From NCBI RefSeq assembly GCF_029351045.1, contig NZ_JARKIN010000001.1:4762501-4826500 (forward strand): DNA of 64,000 nt, read 5' to 3'. The position numbers and the translations under genes were made by a program. The notes below the pieces were generated by a model. It worked only from the letters and a program-made list of their open reading frames with translations. It searched no databases and was not told the origin of the DNA. Below are positions 61,081 through 64,000 of the stretch, piece after piece. Source of the stretch: Streptomyces sp. WMMB303. Its GTDB lineage: Bacteria; Actinomycetota; Actinomycetes; Streptomycetales; Streptomycetaceae. How positions within the stretch are numbered: the first letter of the stretch is position 1; every line of letters begins with the position of its first letter.

Positions 61081-62451
61081 TCAGCCCTTGAGAGGGGTGA
61101 AAAGGTCGAGCCAGTAGAGGATGTTGAGCAGGACGCCCCCGATGATCACTGCGGTGGGCGCGGCCGCCATCCGGACGACGGGGCGGCCCATCGCCTCGTT
61201 GAGCAGGTAGAGCCCGCCCACGATGAGGATGCCGAGTCCGCCGCCCATCGCGTTGGCCGCCATCAGGGAGCCGAAGAGGATGGCCAGGTGGAGGCTGTCG
61301 GTGATGGCGTTGCGCAGGTGCTCGGAGGAGTCCCGGACGCTGGGGAGCTTGCCGAGGACCTTGCCGATGGACGAGAGCGCCAGGACCTCGAGGGCGAAGA
61401 CGGCCGCTCCGACCACCGCCGCCAGCACCGGGTTCGGCATCAGGTAGCCGATCGGGTAGACGAGCGTGAATCCGGCGATGCCGTAGGCGCCCGAGGCGAG
61501 CGCCGTCGTCGCGATCAGCGGGACGAAGCCGAAGACGCGGTAGAAGTCGACCTGCGCGGCCTCGGAGAAGTGGCCCTTGGCTATGAGGAAGCTGGTGGCT
61601 TCGCCGCCGCCGAATATGTGCATCTGGGCGAGGACGCAGACGCCCGCGCCCAGGACCATGAACAGCGGCAGATAGCGGCGCAGCCGGGTGGCGCTGGCGC
61701 TGAAGAGGGAGGCCATCGGATCGTCGTCGGGCGTTGAGCCCTCGGAGGCGGCGCCCGGGGCGGTGGCGGCCTGGCGGTCCGCCTTGCGCTGCACCAGGTC
61801 CTTGCGGACGGCGAGGCCGATCAGCAGGAGGACGCCGACCGCCATGGCGAGCGCGCCGGCGAAGATGTCGGGCCACAGCTTCATCGTCATGACGACGAGG
61901 GCCAGTTCCACCGCGCCGGCCGCCGCGCCCCACGCGCGTCCGAACTGCTTGGTGATGGCCAGCACCGGGAACAGGGTGAAGAGGAAGAGGATCGGCGTCG
62001 ACATCTGCTGCATGGCCGTCAGGAAGTCGACGGGAAGGTCGTGCGCGACCTCGTTGGCCCCGTTGAGCCCGAAGACGACCACCGCGCCCCATCCGGCGCC
62101 CAGCAGCGGCGCCAGCCACTTCTTCGGAGCCAGCAGACCCAGGATGTCGGTGGGCAGGAAGAGCAGCCAGGGGTTCAGGACACCGGAGGAGAGCGCCATC
62201 GGCGCGCCGAGCCCGAAGATGAATCCTGCGGAGAGCCCGAAGGAGACCGCGGTGGTGGCCGAGCGGGTGGTCCGGCCGTGGATGAAGTCCAGCATGAACG
62301 GGCGCACTCCGTCGTTGAAGACGGCCAGCGCCATGTGCGAGATGAACGCGGTCAGCGCGCACAGCAGGATCACGGTCAACTGCTGCGGCAGCGAGAAGTC
62401 CAGTCCTGCGTCTGCGGCCAGTTGGAGGCCGGTGGTGCTCATCGTTCTCAC
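61081..62451 (-). CDS. yhfT: YhfT-like polytopic membrane protein
   Basis: 456 residues from GTG 62451, eight bases after AAGGAG (ATG 62442 is also in frame). Some eleven hydrophobic helices with conserved loops VFNDGVRPFMLDFIHGRTTR, FGLGAPMALSSGVLNPWLLFLPTD, FGLNGANEVAHDLPVDF and AITDSLHLAILFGSLMAANAMGGG. This matches YhfT, presumably the transporter of the operon. A charged, disordered cytoplasmic loop lies about residues 220-250. It follows the DUF2620 gene by 45 bases. Confidence 0.88.
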   Translation of the reverse strand: MRTMSTTGLQLAADAGLDFSLPQQLTVILLCALTAFISHMALAVFNDGVRPFMLDFIHGRTTRSATTAVSFGLSAGFIFGLGAPMALSSGVLNPWLLFLPTDILGLLAPKKWLAPLLGAGWGAVVVFGLNGANEVAHDLPVDFLTAMQQMSTPILFLFTLFPVLAITKQFGRAWGAAAGAVELALVVMTMKLWPDIFAGALAMAVGVLLLIGLAVRKDLVQRKADRQAATAPGAASEGSTPDDDPMASLFSASATRLRRYLPLFMVLGAGVCVLAQMHIFGGGEATSFLIAKGHFSEAAQVDFYRVFGFVPLIATTALASGAYGIAGFTLVYPIGYLMPNPVLAAVVGAAVFALEVLALSSIGKVLGKLPSVRDSSEHLRNAITDSLHLAILFGSLMAANAMGGGLGILIVGGLYLLNEAMGRPVVRMAAAPTAVIIGGVLLNILYWLDLFTPLKG

Positions 62452-62496
62452 GGGGTTCGCTCCTTACACGCCCGGGGGTTCTGCGCCTGGACCCAG

Positions 62497-62850
62497 TCAG
62501 GCACGCGCGAGGGCGCGGGCGAGCAGGGGGGCGATGGTCTCGATCTGGTCCATGGAGAAGCCGAAGACCTTCTTGCCGTCGGCGATCAGTGCCGCCACCT
62601 GGTCCTCATCGGGGACCGTGCGGCCGAAGGTGTGGCAGGCGGGCCGGCCGAGCAGCCCCACGAGGACGCCGAGCGAGGCCCCGGCCCCGGTGTGGCAGGT
62701 GCCGAGGTAGTAGTCGGCCTGACCGGAGCGCAGCTTCATGGCGGCGTCCATGTCGCTGGAGACCACGACGTCGACGCCGTCCAGGTCGAGGGCGCGTACC
62801 GCGTTCGCCACTTCGGTCTTGCCGACTCCGCCGGTGAGGATCTTCGTCAT
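62497..62850 (-). CDS. yhfU: YhfU-like DUF2620 protein
   Basis: 117 residues from ATG 62850. Small alpha/beta protein with KILTGGVGKTEVANAVRAL, the family block SGQADYYLGTCHTGAGASLG and KKVFGFSMDQIETIAPLLARAL, all in register with E. coli YhfU. The size and strand-helix start resemble a PTS IIB-like domain; whether it is phosphorylated is unknown. Always next to YhfT in yhf operons I recall, so a partner of that transporter. Confidence 0.9.
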   Translation of the reverse strand: MTKILTGGVGKTEVANAVRALDLDGVDVVVSSDMDAAMKLRSGQADYYLGTCHTGAGASLGVLVGLLGRPACHTFGRTVPDEDQVAALIADGKKVFGFSMDQIETIAPLLARALARA

Positions 62851-62994
62851 GAGTGGTGCCTCTCGTCTGTGCCGCGGGGCCCGGCGGCGGGTCCCGGAGG
62901 TGTGTCGGGGGTGCTTGGGGAGGGGGTTCGGGGAGGGGTGGTCCGGTAACGGCGTCCCGGTGGTGCCGGGGGGCGGTCGGGGTGGTGGGGTTCC

Positions 62995-63030
62995 GTGTCT
63001 CCGGTGTCTCCGGTGTCTCCGGTGTCTCCG
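62995..63030. repeat. 9-bp tandem repeat, four perfect copies, after yhfY
   Basis: GTGTCTCCG is repeated four times without change between yhfY and yhfU, starting ten bases past the yhfY stop. It is not coding in either neighbour. The rest of this 190-base gap is GC-rich with no clear promoter; CCCCGGCACCACCGGG-type pairs could fold on the minus strand. Confidence 0.8.
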
Positions 63031-63039
63031 TAGCGAGGG

Positions 63040-63414
63040 TCAGGGGGACACCCGCTGGGCGAGCACGGCCAGGTGCATGGCCAGGAAGTTGATTTCGGAA
63101 CCGGGCAGTGAGGCTCCCAGTTCGGCCTCGGCACGGGTGGCGACGCGGCGGGCGCGGGAGACGGCCGCCGGGTGGTCGGCCAGTTCCGCCGCGACCTGGT
63201 CGTCGGTCTGGAACTCCTCGATGGGCTCGCCGTCGAGCAACCGGGTGAGGGCCATCATCAGATGGCTCGTCAGCATGCCCGCGGTCTCCTCGGTGACCGG
63301 AGCGCCCTCGCCGGCGAGCGCGGACAGTTCCGTCGTCACGAAGTCGGCCACTTCGGGGCGGACCTGGCCGCCGTCCCGGAAGAGCTGGATTCGGAGTGCG
63401 AGTTGGTCGTCCAC
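63040..63414 (-). CDS. yhfY: YhfY-like PRD-domain protein
   Basis: 124 residues from GTG 63414, six bases after GAGGAG. A single PTS-regulation domain: helices VTEETAGMLTSHLMMALTRLLDGEPI, then the His-bearing EINFLAMHLAVLAQRV at the end, where PRD proteins keep a phosphorylatable His. No DNA-binding part. It may sense the state of a PTS or of the YhfT/U pair and talk to YhfZ, encoded just upstream. Confidence 0.85.
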   Translation of the reverse strand: MDDQLALRIQLFRDGGQVRPEVADFVTTELSALAGEGAPVTEETAGMLTSHLMMALTRLLDGEPIEEFQTDDQVAAELADHPAAVSRARRVATRAEAELGASLPGSEINFLAMHLAVLAQRVSP

Positions 63415-63520
63415 GGCGTTCTCCTCGACGGGCGACAGAAATCGGGATTCTGGATTCTCCGGAGCGGTCGCACCCCGTCGCGAAACGGGGGCGGGTCGAC
63501 GGGCACTGCCGGGGCGTCAG

Positions 63521-64000
63521 TCAGTACGAGGGCATCCGGTCTCCTCGTACGACCGCGGACTGCAGCTTCGTCACCCGTTCGGTGTCGATGGCCTCCCGTA
63601 TGGCGTGCAGTGCGGCCACGCTCTCGGCTCTGCCGATGACCGCCGCGCTGGAGTTGCGCAGCGAGAGGTCCCGCGCTATCTCGTCGCCGAGCGGCAGCAC
63701 CTCGATGCCCTCGCCGAGCCGGCCCTGCACCTCGTCCAGGTTCCAGACGGTGGCGTCCGCCTTGTCCTGCACCAGCAGATCGAGGAGCTGCATGTAGGAG
63801 CACTCGATCCACTCGACGTCCACCCGGCCCGCGAACGCGCGTTCGGCGAGCAGCCGCTGGTCCTCCGAGGCGTGGTCGACCGCGACGCGAAGGCCGGGCG
63901 CATCCAGCGAGCCCCCTTCGCGCAGCAGTACTCCGTGAGCCCCGACATAGGTGGTCGGGCCCAGGTCGACCACCAGCGAGAGGTCCTCGGGATACTCCTC
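63521..64000 (-). CDS. yhfZ: YhfZ-like regulator, C-terminal part only
   Basis: The frame is open from the window edge to the stop at 63521, giving 160 residues of a C-terminus; the start lies outside. The visible part looks like a type-II periplasmic-binding fold: LSLVVDLGPTTYVGAHGVLL, LRVAVDHASEDQRLLAERAF, YMQLLDLLVQDKADATVWNLDEV and RNSSAAVIGRAESVAALHAIREAID. In E. coli YhfZ this follows an N-terminal helix-turn-helix of GntR type. It would be the first gene and the local regulator of the operon. Confidence 0.82.
   Translation of the reverse strand, partial: EEYPEDLSLVVDLGPTTYVGAHGVLLREGGSLDAPGLRVAVDHASEDQRLLAERAFAGRVDVEWIECSYMQLLDLLVQDKADATVWNLDEVQGRLGEGIEVLPLGDEIARDLSLRNSSAAVIGRAESVAALHAIREAIDTERVTKLQSAVVRGDRMPSY

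Noticed and set aside
62995..63030. Short direct repeats considered as a CRISPR array
   Set aside because: Nine-base units without spacers are simple tandem repeats; no cas genes anywhere in the window.

Overview
The window is about 72-73% GC. It has Streptomyces-type codon use, strong GGAGG-type ribosome sites alternating with leaderless starts, and gene content whose order I recall from the Streptomyces coelicolor chromosome: dxs, xylFGH, a ROK regulator, ngcEFG-like genes, aconitase, a MurA-like gene, and arcA with an ornithine carbamoyltransferase and a permease. I read it as a chromosomal segment of a Streptomyces or close relative. I saw no rRNA, tRNA, CRISPR array, prophage or PKS/NRPS cluster.

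Left part (1-22,000) is carbohydrate uptake and use. After a truncated GT39-type membrane glycosyltransferase come dxs (isoprenoid precursor synthesis), the xylose ABC operon xylF-xylG-xylH and its ROK regulator (rok7B7-like). An IS1182-family element follows; it sits exactly in the tip of the terminator hairpin of a CUT1 sugar ABC operon. Next is an ngcEFG-like ABC operon facing a secreted GH92 hydrolase, with a DasR-like site and a LacI-type operator between them. The GH92 has Gln where alpha-mannosidases of the family carry the catalytic-acid Glu, which points to mannosyl-phosphate uncapping.

Middle (22,000-33,300): a TetR/SRPBCC divergent pair, aconitase acnA with an iron box and a MarR/TamR-like palindrome in its promoter, an APC permease, a protein joining an XRE helix-turn-helix to a MurA-like domain behind an 18-bp perfect palindrome, a flavin oxidase, an MFS exporter and a CGNR zinc-finger protein.

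33,300-42,500 is a catabolic cluster for 2-aminobenzoate (anthranilate) or a related aryl acid through CoA thioesters: RidA, acyl-CoA dehydrogenase, aryl-CoA ligase, PaaX regulator, alpha/beta hydrolase, a fused FAD monooxygenase/Old Yellow Enzyme and an enoyl-CoA hydratase. Two promoters 7 kb apart share the same operator and promoter blocks, which makes the two halves one regulon.

42,500-56,200: an ATPase/MazG/DUF6099 group, a copper-chaperone-like protein, an F420-type oxidoreductase with a homocysteine methyltransferase, an arginine deiminase-ornithine carbamoyltransferase-permease group, a PP2C phosphatase/MASE1 membrane sensor pair, an unknown protein, a DUF4291 gene broken by one extra base in a 7-G run, and an aldo/keto reductase.

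Right end (56,276-64,000+): an apparently complete yhf-type operon (yhfZ-Y-U-T-php-S-X-W). It encodes a regulator, a PRD protein, a DUF2620 protein, a polytopic membrane protein, a phosphotriesterase-homology amidohydrolase, two PLP enzymes and a phosphopentomutase-like metalloenzyme. Its pathway is unknown to me, and it is the best candidate here for an undescribed system.
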